Under the pieces are notes generated by a model. The model made no database searches, was not told where the DNA came from, and saw nothing but the letters and a program-made list of their open reading frames with translations. Source: Sphingorhabdus sp. YGSMI21 (GTDB lineage Bacteria > Pseudomonadota > Alphaproteobacteria > Sphingomonadales > Sphingomonadaceae). From it: a DNA stretch of 64,000 bases. Position numbers and translations under genes: made by a program. Each line of letters opens with the position of its first letter. Within the stretch, counting starts at the first letter, position 1. Below, one piece after another: positions 43,877 to 52,432 of this stretch. The stretch lies in the NCBI RefSeq assembly GCF_002776575.1, contig NZ_CP022548.1:1503001-1567000 (forward strand), in the 5' to 3' direction.

Positions 43877-45102
43877 GCCGCCATCTCCTGCTCTATCGCT
43901 TTTTCGGCGATCAATACTTCCCAACCGCCACCGGGAGCATATTCGCCAGCGGTAAATTCGCGATCCGCGACTTCGCCAGCGCTTTTCTCGTCATAACCAT
44001 CCGAACCGGCAGCAAATTCCATAACCGCCATGGGTGCAGTATCAAATTTTATCGCGTCGGCGTTGAAACCGGCGCGCCTGGCCAGAGCGACCTGATCCAT
44101 TTCGCGCATCGCACCCCAGAAAGGTTCGTTATTATACCAGGTTTCATTGTCGAGAATGAACTGGGTGAACGGATCCATCAGGTCGAAAGGTGGCAAGTCG
44201 GCATGGATCATCATGCCACCAGGCGCCAGCAGGCGATGGCATTCCTCGAAAATGCGCGGCATCGCCTTGCCGCTGGTTTCGTGCAGCAGGATATGGCTGA
44301 CCACCAGATCGAAATGATCGTCGGGAAAGCTTGTTTGCTCGGCATTCATCTGGGCGAAATTGACTTCATGTCCCATCGCTGCAGCGCGGGCATGGGCATA
44401 GCGCACCACCGGCCCGCCGACATCAATGCCCCAGACTTCGGCGTCCGGGAAATACTCCTTGTAAGGCAGGGTCGCATGGCCGACGGTGCAACCCATGTCG
44501 AGAATACGCAATGGCCGGAAATCCGGATTGTTGCGGCGCAGATAATTGCATACCGAGCGACCCATGTCGTCATTATCTGGCCCCATATATCCCATCGCAT
44601 AAAGATAGACGCCGCGGTCATAGAGCGCGCCGGCGGTGATATCCTGCTCTGTGATTTCGCTGGTATATCCACCGGGCATGCAGTGGATGTCGAGGGCGGT
44701 GATATAGCGCGGCGGGACAAAATCGTCCGGAATTTCCAGTTTGGCATTGCTGGAAGCTGATAATTTTTTCGCGGCTTCGAGCAATTCGGGCAATTGCCGG
44801 TCAATGGAGACATTGACCGACTCCCACAATATTTCCTGCGCAATCCGGTTGGCCGACGCGTAATGCTGGAAATAGAGGTTCTTCACCATCGCCGAACGGA
44901 TATCCCGCCGGTCGGCCGGTTCGCGACCATGTTCTTTCTGGAAAGCAGGCTTGACCTGCCCGTTATAAACCGGCGTCAGCCCCGGCAGCAGAGTGGATTG
45001 AATAAACCCTTTAAAACTCTTCGTAAATTCCTCGCGGGCTGCTTCATCATGCGTAGCCTTCGGCAAAGCTCCATGATCGGCCTGTTGAAATATGTTCAGC
45101 AT
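43873..45102 (-). CDS. Class I SAM-dependent methyltransferase with a large N-terminal domain, copy 2
   Basis: A 409-residue protein related along its length to the 16594-17784 product. The shared motifs are ATHDE near the start, PRYITALDIHCMPGGY before the catalytic domain, motif I ILDMGCTVGHATL, the acidic WGIDVGGPVVRYAHARAAAMG, the FDLVVSHILLHETSGKAM segment and RLLAPGGMMIHADLPP. Three ATG codons stand close together (45114, 45105, 45102); the last has GGAG 6 bases upstream and is preferred. It is divergent from the DUF1838 gene at 45289 with an operator between them. Confidence 0.85.
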   Translation of the reverse strand: MLNIFQQADHGALPKATHDEAAREEFTKSFKGFIQSTLLPGLTPVYNGQVKPAFQKEHGREPADRRDIRSAMVKNLYFQHYASANRIAQEILWESVNVSIDRQLPELLEAAKKLSASSNAKLEIPDDFVPPRYITALDIHCMPGGYTSEITEQDITAGALYDRGVYLYAMGYMGPDNDDMGRSVCNYLRRNNPDFRPLRILDMGCTVGHATLPYKEYFPDAEVWGIDVGGPVVRYAHARAAAMGHEVNFAQMNAEQTSFPDDHFDLVVSHILLHETSGKAMPRIFEECHRLLAPGGMMIHADLPPFDLMDPFTQFILDNETWYNNEPFWGAMREMDQVALARRAGFNADAIKFDTAPMAVMEFAAGSDGYDEKSAGEVADREFTAGEYAPGGGWEVLIAEKAIEQEMAA

Positions 45103-45183
45103 CATTGACTCCATCGCTATGGTCAGCGTTTCCTGTGCCTATGCTAGTTTACCAAGCGGGGCACTACAAGACGATCAGCCTTC

Positions 45184-45200
45184 TATCCGGCAGGCGAATA
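45184..45200. promoter_or_regulatory. IclR-type operator, copy 6
   Basis: TATCCG-GCAGG-CGAATA matches 11 of 12 arm positions. It lies between the methyltransferase start (45102) and the DUF1838 start (45289), about 80-90 bases from each. Confidence 0.65.
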
Positions 45201-45288
45201 GCCAGTGCATTTTGATGTCTGGGCTTCCTGGAATAGAGAACAAGTGTGATCGAGTTGAACAAATTCATCATATTTTCTGGAGACGAAA

Positions 45289-46317
45289 ATGGACAAATTT
45301 AATCTGAGTCGTCGTGAAAGTCTGGGCCTTGCCGCTTTTGCAACGGGCATGGCGGCCGTACCGGGCGTGGCCAGCGCGCGCAGCAAGAAACCTGCCGTCG
45401 ATTTCGTCACAGATATTGATTTCAAAGACCCCAAGTGGACGCGAGATACCTACGCGCGGATCGACGGCGACATTGACCCCACCAAGGAGAAATGCGGCTG
45501 GATCAAGGGCAAGGCCATGGGTGTCCGTCCGAACGAGAAAATCCGCACGCTCTTCGGTGTCGAGGGCTTCAGCTTCGTCCGGATGAAAAAGCTGGAAGAT
45601 GGCAGTTACCGCCGGATGCTCCGCGAGATCGTATTCTATACCGATCTGGAAACCGGCGAAGTGATGGACAAATGGCACAATCCCTATACCGACGAAACGG
45701 TGAAGGTAGTGCCGATTGCCAATGATCCCTTCAACTTCACGATCAGCGAATATGCACCCGAGGGACCCTCTTACGGCGGGCTGAATACCGACCTTCGCGA
45801 GCGTGAACCGTTTCTGCAGGATTGGGAATATGGTCCCAATGGCACAATGATTCTGAACACCGGCATTGATCTTATGTACCCCAATGCGCTGCAGCCCAGC
45901 CAGTGGCCGCGTGAATCGGCTGGCGCGATGAACCGGGTCTCGGAACATTTCATCTATGTCGTCGAGAAGGCGGATGTCGAAAATCCCGAACTCACCCATA
46001 TCCCGCATATCGGGAGCTGGTCGCGGATTACCCCTTGGCTGCCGTGGATGCTGATGGGGCAGGCCGAAGGCCATATCAGCTATTTTACCCATTTCCAGAC
46101 CATCCCGGAAGGCGTCGCAGGCTTGCCCGCCCACCTGGTCAAGGCGGCACGGGACATGGACGAGAAATGGCTGAGCGCGCCAACCGAAGATTATGGCCCG
46201 TCGCTGTCCAGTCTTGAAGTCTACGCCCGCGAGCAGACGCCCGCGCCCGTGCCGGAAGGTTGGGAACCTCCCAAGGCTCCGCCCGCGCCAGCCGGTTTCC
46301 CGCCGCGCAAAGACTGA
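45289..46317 (+). CDS. Exported DUF1838-family protein, copy 2
   Basis: A 342-residue protein with a twin-arginine-like signal (SRRESLGLAAFATGMAAVPG, cleavage near VASA). The mature part has TYARIDGDIDPTKEK, GWIKGKAMGVRPNEKI, EGFSFVRMKKLEDGSY and the YTDLETGEVMDKWHNPYTDE segment, typical of DUF1838. The C-terminal tail is rich in Pro. It is longer than the 39491-40399 copy by some 40 residues. As with that copy, it faces an operator-bearing divergent promoter, here shared with a methyltransferase gene. The function is unknown. Confidence 0.8.
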   Translation: MDKFNLSRRESLGLAAFATGMAAVPGVASARSKKPAVDFVTDIDFKDPKWTRDTYARIDGDIDPTKEKCGWIKGKAMGVRPNEKIRTLFGVEGFSFVRMKKLEDGSYRRMLREIVFYTDLETGEVMDKWHNPYTDETVKVVPIANDPFNFTISEYAPEGPSYGGLNTDLREREPFLQDWEYGPNGTMILNTGIDLMYPNALQPSQWPRESAGAMNRVSEHFIYVVEKADVENPELTHIPHIGSWSRITPWLPWMLMGQAEGHISYFTHFQTIPEGVAGLPAHLVKAARDMDEKWLSAPTEDYGPSLSSLEVYAREQTPAPVPEGWEPPKAPPAPAGFPPRKD

Positions 46318-46329
46318 ATTTTACCTATC

Positions 46330-46366
46330 GCATGTGCCGGGACAGCAGTTCCCGGCACATGCATTT
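46330..46366. terminator. Terminator between convergent genes
   Basis: GCATGTGCCGGGA (46330-46342) and TCCCGGCACATGC (46350-46362) form a perfect 13-bp stem with a 7-base loop; ATTT follows. It separates the DUF1838 gene from the minus-strand FAD oxidase gene. Confidence 0.8.
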
Positions 46367-46418
46367 AGAGTGAGCTAACGGTCGGCGAAAATAAGGCGAG
46401 CCAGAAGATGAGTCGATC

Positions 46419-47978
46419 TTAGAGGCCCAGAGCGCCCGGGTTCATCAGCCCCTCAGGATCCAATTCCTGCTTCACGGCCTTCACCAGTCCGAGCGCCCGG
46501 GAATCCAGCCGTGTCAGATACGGATAGGCGCGACCGATCTGGAAATGAGCCGCCCCGAAGTTCTGGAGCAAGGCGATAATCGACTCTTTCAAGCTATTGG
46601 CATATTCGCGAGCTTCGGCATTCTCCTGAAAACCCGGGATATTGCCCAGATGCTCCTCGCCTAGGGTCTGCCGGTGGTAGCTGCTGCGATGATCGGGCCA
46701 ATATAGGGCAATCTCATACAGAAATCCGGCGGGACCGGCGGGAGAGAACATTGTGCCCAGCCAGACGCCCAGACGATCCATTTCCGGCTGCCGGTCCTGG
46801 ACGAGCGCGTGAAAGGCGGTGTTGAACGCAACAACCTTGTCATGGTTCAAAATGCCGTGCACCGGAACCCAGCGCTCCCCTCCAGGGCCCAGGATATTGG
46901 TCAATGGAGCAAAGGGCATGGCCCGGACAAATGTCGGCATGCTGTTGGCGATTTCCCGCCCCACATCGGCAAGCAGATGACGAAGCCGCCGGGCCTTGGC
47001 CGCGGCATCGGCCGGATCAAAGCCCTCGACAATGAAATGGCACATATAGGCACCGGACCGCATCGGATCTTCGCCCGCGACCGCCATCCGCATCAACTGG
47101 GCGAGCCCCTGCAGCTTGCGCGGCGCTTTGCGCATCACTTCGGCAGCGATCTTCAGCCGCGCAGCAAGGCCTTCCTGCCGGCCGATCTGTCCCTGGGACA
47201 GCGCAAGATCGAGGCCGAAATGGGAATCGTCCAGCCGTTCTGCCTGGGCAATGCGCACGGCTGCATGGTAGGATTCAAAATCGTCAAAGGCAAAGCTCAG
47301 CGGTTCGCAATGATCCAGCGTCCGGATCAGCGGCAGGGTGATTGCCGTCTTCAAACCAAAGGCACCGCAGTCGCCGGTAAAGAGGCCAGTGAGATCCGGG
47401 CCGTAAAAGCGGGTCGATCCGGCGGCACTGCTGTTGATCAAGTCCCCGTTTGCAAGCACCACCTCCATCGAAAGAGCGGAGTGGGCGGAAACGCCATGCG
47501 CAGCGCTGCCATGGCTCACCGTATTCTGGCTCATGCTGCCACCGACCGTGGCAGCGAGACCGGAAAAAGGACCCCAGAAGGGCGTGCGCAATTTTTCTGC
47601 GTCCAGCGCTTCTTTCAGCTTTGCCCAGCTGGTGCCCGCGCCGACGGTTACCAGCAAATTTGCCGAGTCGATCTGGATGTCATCCAGAGCGCCGAGATCG
47701 AAAAGGATATGACCTCCGTCCGGGTAGAGATAAGCATCGGTATAGGACGCGCCTCCGCCCCGCGGAACTATCGCCACGCCCGCGGCAGCGCAAAGCCGAA
47801 CCACCGCCTGCACCTGCTCGGCGGAAAGCGGTTTCGCGACGGCCAGCGGCAGTCCGCCCGAGCGGTAAACATCATTGGCATAGTATTGCAGGTCATCCAC
47901 ATTGGTGAGCAGCCCTTGCTTGCCCAGCAGTTTTCCCAGCTGCTCTGTCAATTCTGCCTGTTTCTTGTTGCCGGTCAT
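46419..47978 (-). CDS. FAD-linked oxidase/dehydrogenase of the VAO/PCMH fold
   Basis: A 519-residue flavoprotein. The FAD-binding half (about 45-220) has AIVPRGGGASYTDAYL, LLVTVGAGTSWAKL and GSMSQNTVSHGSAAHGV; the closing ELDPEGLMNPGALG is the C-terminal FAD-oxidase signature. The family includes 4-cresol dehydrogenase, vanillyl-alcohol oxidase and lactate/glycolate dehydrogenases. The start at 47978 (MTGNKKQ) is chosen because it lies 73 bases downstream of an operator; in-frame codons further upstream would run through it. It may oxidise a phenolic alcohol or hydroxy acid. It lies downstream of, but apart from, the LeuCD/amidohydrolase operon. Confidence 0.83.
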   Translation of the reverse strand: MTGNKKQAELTEQLGKLLGKQGLLTNVDDLQYYANDVYRSGGLPLAVAKPLSAEQVQAVVRLCAAAGVAIVPRGGGASYTDAYLYPDGGHILFDLGALDDIQIDSANLLVTVGAGTSWAKLKEALDAEKLRTPFWGPFSGLAATVGGSMSQNTVSHGSAAHGVSAHSALSMEVVLANGDLINSSAAGSTRFYGPDLTGLFTGDCGAFGLKTAITLPLIRTLDHCEPLSFAFDDFESYHAAVRIAQAERLDDSHFGLDLALSQGQIGRQEGLAARLKIAAEVMRKAPRKLQGLAQLMRMAVAGEDPMRSGAYMCHFIVEGFDPADAAAKARRLRHLLADVGREIANSMPTFVRAMPFAPLTNILGPGGERWVPVHGILNHDKVVAFNTAFHALVQDRQPEMDRLGVWLGTMFSPAGPAGFLYEIALYWPDHRSSYHRQTLGEEHLGNIPGFQENAEAREYANSLKESIIALLQNFGAAHFQIGRAYPYLTRLDSRALGLVKAVKQELDPEGLMNPGALGL

Positions 47979-48324
47979 TGGTTCGATTGCTCCATTATCA
48001 AACTGCTGGATGCGGGGCCAGGATTGCACGCGAAATGGTGCGGTCGGCTTTATCCGTTGGTCGGTCAGCGCAAGGCGGGTTTTGCCCGATCCCTGCGCGG
48101 CTGTCCACGTTCGATGCAAAGGCTGCGCGGGCCAGTCCGCCGGTTGGCCGAAATGGAACGGGTCTGGCCAATATCCCGGAGTTACAGGCCGGTACCGAGA
48201 ATGGCGGTCATAAAAACATTGGTCTCTTGCGCGGTCATCGGGCGCCGCGCGGCGACTGCGTGACTTTGGCTGTGGCTGACACGCCGCCCTTGGAGCTTGA
48301 AGCTTTCGGGACTTTTGGCGCGCG
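47979..48324. other. Intergenic region upstream of the FAD oxidase
   Basis: These 346 bases lie between two minus-strand genes. They contain an IclR-type operator (48051-48067), which should belong to the promoter of the FAD oxidase gene. Open frames on the opposite strand run through here but have no ribosome site or recognisable product. No terminator was clear after the isochorismatase-like gene. Confidence 0.5.
48051..48067. promoter_or_regulatory. IclR-type operator, copy 7
   Basis: TATCCG-TTGGT-CGGTCA matches 11 of 12 arm positions of the consensus and lies 73 bases upstream of the FAD oxidase start at 47978. Confidence 0.62.
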
Positions 48325-48969
48325 CTAGGCGGCGTTCGGCTTACCGAGCTTTTGCAGAAAGGCTATGGTCTCTTCTTCACTGACGACATCTGCATATTTG
48401 GCATTCATGTCGAACAGATTGGCGTCATGGGGGGCTTCATGCCGGTCGCCGCACGCATCGGCGACAACCGCTGTGCGAAATCCGTGCGACATGGCATCGA
48501 CGCAGCTCGCCCGCACGCAGCCGCTGGTAGTGAGGCCGGTCAGCAGCACGCTGTCGATGCCCATCGCGGTGAGGGTGGAGGCGAGAGATGTGCCGAAAAA
48601 GGCGCTGGGATATTGCTTGGTGATGACGAGTTCATCTTCCTGCGGTTCCAGTCCTTTGGCGAAGGCGCCCATCGGATTGCCCTCGATGAAATAGCGCAGT
48701 GGCGCCGCCTTCTCGAAAAAACGTCCGCCATCAATCGCGCTCGGGTGATAGGAAACCCCGGTCAGGATGACGGGGATTCCCGCCGCCCGGGCCGCTTCGC
48801 GTACCCGCAGGGCAGACGCCAGCGCATCCTCTACATCGGAATATAGATCGCAGTCGGGATCGAAATAGCCCTGGCAAAAATCGATCATAAGCAGGGCAGG
48901 TCGATCACCAAAGCCGACTTTGTTGTTATAAGCGCGGCGGTAGTTTTCCACCAGGTCTTCTTCGCTCAT
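48325..48969 (-). CDS. Isochorismatase-fold amidohydrolase (N-carbamoylsarcosine amidase/maleamate amidase type)
   Basis: A 214-residue protein with the cysteine-hydrolase triad: Asp in LMIDFCQGYF, Lys in VITKQYPSAFFG and Cys in TTSGCVRASCVD. The RTAVVADACGDRHEAPHDANLFDMNAKYADVVS region is characteristic of the N-carbamoylsarcosine amidohydrolase group, which also contains maleamate amidase of nicotinate degradation. The reaction should release ammonia from a primary amide or carbamoyl group. It overlaps the LeuD-like gene by 4 bases and closes the operon hydrolase-LeuC-LeuD-amidase, fitting an order in which an amide of an unsaturated diacid is hydrolysed and the diacid then hydrated. Confidence 0.85.
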   Translation of the reverse strand: MSEEDLVENYRRAYNNKVGFGDRPALLMIDFCQGYFDPDCDLYSDVEDALASALRVREAARAAGIPVILTGVSYHPSAIDGGRFFEKAAPLRYFIEGNPMGAFAKGLEPQEDELVITKQYPSAFFGTSLASTLTAMGIDSVLLTGLTTSGCVRASCVDAMSHGFRTAVVADACGDRHEAPHDANLFDMNAKYADVVSEEETIAFLQKLGKPNAA

Positions 48970-49595
48970 TGCGCACTCTCACTTTCGTAAAGCCAAGGCT
49001 GATCCTGGCGCTGCCGGATTTCAAAATCGCGAATATCATCCGCTTTCTGATTCAATATCTGGGCGGTCTCGTCCCAGCCATTGATCAGTGCCAGTTTGCG
49101 CTCCGGCGGGATGTCGAAATCGAAAATCTCTTTTTCACCTGCAACAACCTTCTGGTTTTCGAGGTCGATAGTCAATGCCAGTCCCTCTTTTGCAAGTGTC
49201 ATCAGCTTCCGCACGACAAAGTCGGGCAGAGTGACTGGCAGGATGCCATTGCGCAGGCAGTTGCCGTAGAAAATTTCACCGAAACTGGACGCGATGACGC
49301 TGCGGATGCCGAACCCGAGCAGCGCCCATACAGCCTGTTCACGGCTTGATCCTGATCCGAAATTGGCCCCGGTCAGCAATATCGGAGCTTCGTTGAAGGG
49401 TTCGCGATTGAGAATGAACCCCGGATCTGGCGCACCGTCGCTGCCGAAGCGCCAGTCGTGAAACGCATATTGCCCCAGTCCTTCGCGCGCCGTGATCAGC
49501 AGAAAGCGCGCCGGAAATATGATGTCTGTATCAATATTATCCTGTTCCAGCGGTGCTGCCATTCCGGAAAGCGTAGTGAAAGGCTGCGGTTTCAT
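48966..49595 (-). CDS. Small subunit of a LeuCD-type hydro-lyase
   Basis: A 209-residue protein of the aconitase swivel-domain family: LEQDNIDTDIIFPARFL near the start, GANFGSGSSREQAVWALLGFGIRSVIASSFGEIFYGNC in the centre. In leucine synthesis the small subunit pairs with LeuC to isomerise isopropylmalate, but the same architecture serves maleate, citraconate and dimethylmaleate hydratases. The C-terminal substrate region (ERKLALINGWDETAQIL) departs from the usual leucine-pathway pattern with GLDDIGLTL. Its placement among amidases and oxygenases favours a catabolic hydratase. It overlaps both neighbours by 4 bases. Confidence 0.85.
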   Translation of the reverse strand: MKPQPFTTLSGMAAPLEQDNIDTDIIFPARFLLITAREGLGQYAFHDWRFGSDGAPDPGFILNREPFNEAPILLTGANFGSGSSREQAVWALLGFGIRSVIASSFGEIFYGNCLRNGILPVTLPDFVVRKLMTLAKEGLALTIDLENQKVVAGEKEIFDFDIPPERKLALINGWDETAQILNQKADDIRDFEIRQRQDQPWLYESESAQ

Positions 49596-51001
49596 TGCGC
49601 CAGTTTCCTTACATCGGTGATACAGCCGCTGACCGCGGCCGCAGCAGCCATGGCAGGGCTCATCAGATGGGTGCGACCGCCTGCTCCCTGACGGCCTTCG
49701 AAATTGCGGTTCGACGTGCTGGCGCAGCGGTCGCCCGGTTGCAGCCGGTCATCGTTCATTGCCACGCACATCGAGCAGCCCGGTTTTCGCCATTCAAAAC
49801 CGGCCTCCCTGAAAATCCGGTCCAGCCCTTCGGCTTCTGCTTGAACAAGCGTGGCGCCCGAACCAGGCACGACAATCGCTTTCACTTGCGGCATAACTGA
49901 ACGGCCTTTGGCGATCGCAGCGGCAGCGCGCAAGTCCTCGATACGTCCGTTTGTGCACGAACCTATGAAGACATGGCTGATGGTGGTGCCGGTGATCGGC
50001 TTTCCGGATTCCAACCCCATATAATCCAGCGCCGACCGGACCTGTTTATGCTTTGATCTATCCGCTATTGCCACAGGGTCGGGTAGCAGACTGCCAATCG
50101 ATATCGCCTGATCAGGTGTGGTGCCCCAGGTTACCTGCGGTTCGACCGCGTCCAGATCGAGTTGGATATGTTTGTCATATCGGGCGCCCTCATCGGTTGC
50201 CAGATCCAGCCAATATGCTGCTGCGCGCTCCCACGAGGCACCTTTGGGCGCCAGACGGCGTCCTTTCACGAATGCGAGCGTTGTCTGATCCGGTGCCACC
50301 AGACCGATGCGGCTCCCGGCCTCGATTGTCAGATTACACAGAGTCATCCGTTCTGCCATCGACATGGCCGAGACCGCCGGGCCGGAATATTCCACTGCAT
50401 AGCCGGATGCGCCGTTGGTACCGATTTGTGCGATCAGCGCCAACGCGATATCCTTCGCCGCGACAAATAGGTTCGGTTTCCCGGACAGCTCAACCAGCAT
50501 CGTCCGCGCCTTTTTCTGGCGCAGGCATTGGGTGGCCATGACAGTGCCGCATTCGCTGGCTCCTATGCCAAAAGCCAAGGCTCCGAAGGCGCCATGCGTA
50601 GTCGTATGGCTGTCACCACAGACGATCGTGGTACCGGGCAGGGTGAAACCGCTTTCCGGGCCGATCACATGGACGATACCCTGATCGGAGCTTTGCAGGG
50701 CGGCGTAGGGAACCGCAAATTCCGCGACATTGCTTTCCAACTCGGCCACCTGCGCGCGTGCAAGCGGGTCTTCTATCCTGTCTTCGCGATTGCGGGTCGG
50801 GACGGCGTGGTCGGCCACGGCGTAATGGGTTAGCGGCCGACGCAATTGCCGTCCCGATGCGCGCAAAGACGCAAAAGCCTGTGGACTGGAAACTTCATGC
50901 ACAAGATGACGGTCGATATAGATCAGGGATTCATCGTCGGCGAGATCGCTGACACGATGGCTGTCCCACAGTTTTTCGTAAAGCGTTCGGGCTGACGCCA
51001 T
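49592..51001 (-). CDS. Large (Fe-S) subunit of a LeuCD-type hydro-lyase
   Basis: A 469-residue protein, the normal LeuC length when the start MASARTLYEKLWDSHRV at 51001 is used. AGGAG stands 9 bases upstream; MNMASA from 51007 is nearly as good. The three Cys of the [4Fe-4S] cluster are in IGSCTNGR and KPGCSMCVAMN, and GDSHTTTHGAFGALAFG is the aconitase-superfamily motif. Together with the small subunit it should hydrate or dehydrate a cis-dicarboxylic acid. A true leucine-pathway leuC is not excluded, but no leuB or leuA gene is nearby and the surrounding genes are catabolic. Confidence 0.87.
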   Translation of the reverse strand: MASARTLYEKLWDSHRVSDLADDESLIYIDRHLVHEVSSPQAFASLRASGRQLRRPLTHYAVADHAVPTRNREDRIEDPLARAQVAELESNVAEFAVPYAALQSSDQGIVHVIGPESGFTLPGTTIVCGDSHTTTHGAFGALAFGIGASECGTVMATQCLRQKKARTMLVELSGKPNLFVAAKDIALALIAQIGTNGASGYAVEYSGPAVSAMSMAERMTLCNLTIEAGSRIGLVAPDQTTLAFVKGRRLAPKGASWERAAAYWLDLATDEGARYDKHIQLDLDAVEPQVTWGTTPDQAISIGSLLPDPVAIADRSKHKQVRSALDYMGLESGKPITGTTISHVFIGSCTNGRIEDLRAAAAIAKGRSVMPQVKAIVVPGSGATLVQAEAEGLDRIFREAGFEWRKPGCSMCVAMNDDRLQPGDRCASTSNRNFEGRQGAGGRTHLMSPAMAAAAAVSGCITDVRKLAQ

Positions 51002-51029
51002 ATTCATGGTCTCCTGAAGGGCGCTGGAA

Positions 51030-52073
51030 TCAAGGCTGTGAGTCTTCCTGTACATGGCTGGAAATCACGCCTGCTTCGACATAGGCAGCGATCCACTGGG
51101 CAAACCGATCAGGCGATTCGAGTGGTGGATAGTGGCCAACATCGGGCATGATGATCCGCGATATCTGCGCCGAACCGAGGTAATTGGTAATCGCGTCAGC
51201 CGCACTTTCGGGAAGCAGCGCGTCCGCACCGCCCCAGATCAGAAAGGTCGGCGCGACAATTTTTGCCATTTCGATTTTTGCCTGCACGCCGTCGCCGATA
51301 CGCGCCACCATGGCGACAGGATGCTTTTCCGCCGTCCGGCGGTTCAAGTCATAATATTCCTTACGGGTCTTCGCGCTGATCCGTTCCGGATCTCCGGCGA
51401 AAAAGCCCAGATATTCATTCCAGAAATTCATGTCGGAAAAACCAGTTTCGCGGGACTTTTTGGCAGCTTCCACGAAGCTTTCGGGCATTACCAGATGGCT
51501 CGTATCGACCGGATCAGAAGGCGTGTTGGAGATGATCAGACGTTCGACCAGCTCGGGGCGTTTGGCGGCCAGATACATGCACATTGTGCCACCACTGGAC
51601 ACACCGATACATGTGAGCTTGTTGACGCCCAGCCTTTCCGCCAGTTTTTCTGCGATCTCGACGGGCTGGATATTTTCAGCGGCCTCATCGGATACACGGC
51701 CGGATAAGCCATAGCCGGGAATGTCATAGCGAATGATCCGGTAATCGGACTTCAGGATTTCGGTGATCCGGTCCCAGGTTCGGGTCGAACTGAGCGATCC
51801 GTGGACCATGAACAATACCGGTCCGCTGCCCTCATCCTTGTAATGAATTTCCAAGCCGCCAATGTCCATGTAGCGGCTTTCCTGGTCACCATAAAGTGTG
51901 CGCAATTCTTCGATAGTGAGGCGCGGCTGCGCGTCCTGCGAGGATGTAGCGGTGAGAGCGGCGGAGGTGACCGGCTGTTCCGATCGGGCTGCGGAGCACG
52001 CCGGCAAGCCGGCAAACAGGGCCGCCGCAGAGCAAGCCAAAATCAGTTTTCGAGGCCATCGAATATTGGACAT
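51030..52073 (-). CDS. Exported alpha/beta hydrolase
   Basis: A 347-residue protein beginning MSNIRWPRKLILACSAAALF with a lipobox-like GLPACSA, so probably a lipoprotein or secreted hydrolase. The fold shows LFMVHGSLSSTRTWDRI, RYDIPGYGLSGRVSD, the elbow LTCIGVSSGGTMCMY (canonical GxSxG), an acid in IWGGADALLP and His in MPDVGHYPPLESP. The start at 52073 has GGAG about 10 bases upstream; the in-frame start at 52088 is less well placed. First gene of the minus-strand operon with LeuC, LeuD and the amidase, and divergent from the deacetylase gene at 52433. Confidence 0.84.
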   Translation of the reverse strand: MSNIRWPRKLILACSAAALFAGLPACSAARSEQPVTSAALTATSSQDAQPRLTIEELRTLYGDQESRYMDIGGLEIHYKDEGSGPVLFMVHGSLSSTRTWDRITEILKSDYRIIRYDIPGYGLSGRVSDEAAENIQPVEIAEKLAERLGVNKLTCIGVSSGGTMCMYLAAKRPELVERLIISNTPSDPVDTSHLVMPESFVEAAKKSRETGFSDMNFWNEYLGFFAGDPERISAKTRKEYYDLNRRTAEKHPVAMVARIGDGVQAKIEMAKIVAPTFLIWGGADALLPESAADAITNYLGSAQISRIIMPDVGHYPPLESPDRFAQWIAAYVEAGVISSHVQEDSQP

Positions 52074-52216
52074 TGCGTTTTTCTCCATTGCATAGCTTGC
52101 GGCGATCCGGTCGATATCATAAATTGCGCCACCAACAGGACGGCGCACGAAATCCTCGACCACCACCGTTATTCCTATATTGAGTGACAGATCAGGTTTG
52201 AAGCCACTAGCGGGAA

Positions 52217-52233
52217 TGTCCGACTGGTGGGCA
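52217..52233. promoter_or_regulatory. Weak IclR-type operator candidate
   Basis: TGTCCG-ACTGG-TGGGCA has a perfect left arm and a right arm matching 4 of 6. It lies 89 bp from the good copy at 52306 and 144 bases upstream of the minus-strand operon, which could be its target. Confidence 0.35.
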
Positions 52234-52305
52234 CTCCGCGAACCGCAGGCAGATATAGGGCGAAAGGACGAAATGTGCCTGTGCAATACTGCTTGCCGTC
52301 GCCAT

Positions 52306-52322
52306 TGTCCGTATAGTGGACA
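52306..52322. promoter_or_regulatory. IclR-type operator, copy 8
   Basis: TGTCCG-TATAG-TGGACA is an inverted repeat matching 11 of 12 arm positions; extending it outward gives TTGTCC and GGACAA. It lies 110 bases upstream of the deacetylase start at 52433. Confidence 0.65.
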
Positions 52323-52432
52323 AAGACAGGCAAAATGTTGGGGTGGCAATGATAAATATGCTTCAACCGCGTGCAATGAGCCGCCAATATGAATTCCCAC
52401 TGGCCGGATTCGGCCAAGAACAGGTATTTTAA

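Larger units (their letters stand above)
52074..52432. other. Divergent promoter region with one good and one weak IclR-type operator
   Basis: These 359 bases separate the minus-strand hydrolase-LeuCD-amidase operon from the plus-strand deacetylase-monooxygenase-aldehyde dehydrogenase operon. Apart from the two operator-like sequences at 52217-52233 and 52306-52322, I see no gene, repeat or RNA. Confidence 0.5.

Noticed and set aside
46809..48263. A 484-codon open frame on the plus strand opposite the FAD oxidase gene
   Set aside because: It is the antisense frame of a well-supported flavoprotein gene in GC-rich DNA. It has no recognisable domain and runs through the operator region.
48966..51001. 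Reading the LeuCD pair as ordinary leucine-biosynthesis genes
   Set aside because: Not fully excluded, but the pair is coupled to an amidase and an exported hydrolase. It faces an operator-bearing divergent promoter, and no leuA or leuB gene is near, so a catabolic hydratase is the better reading.
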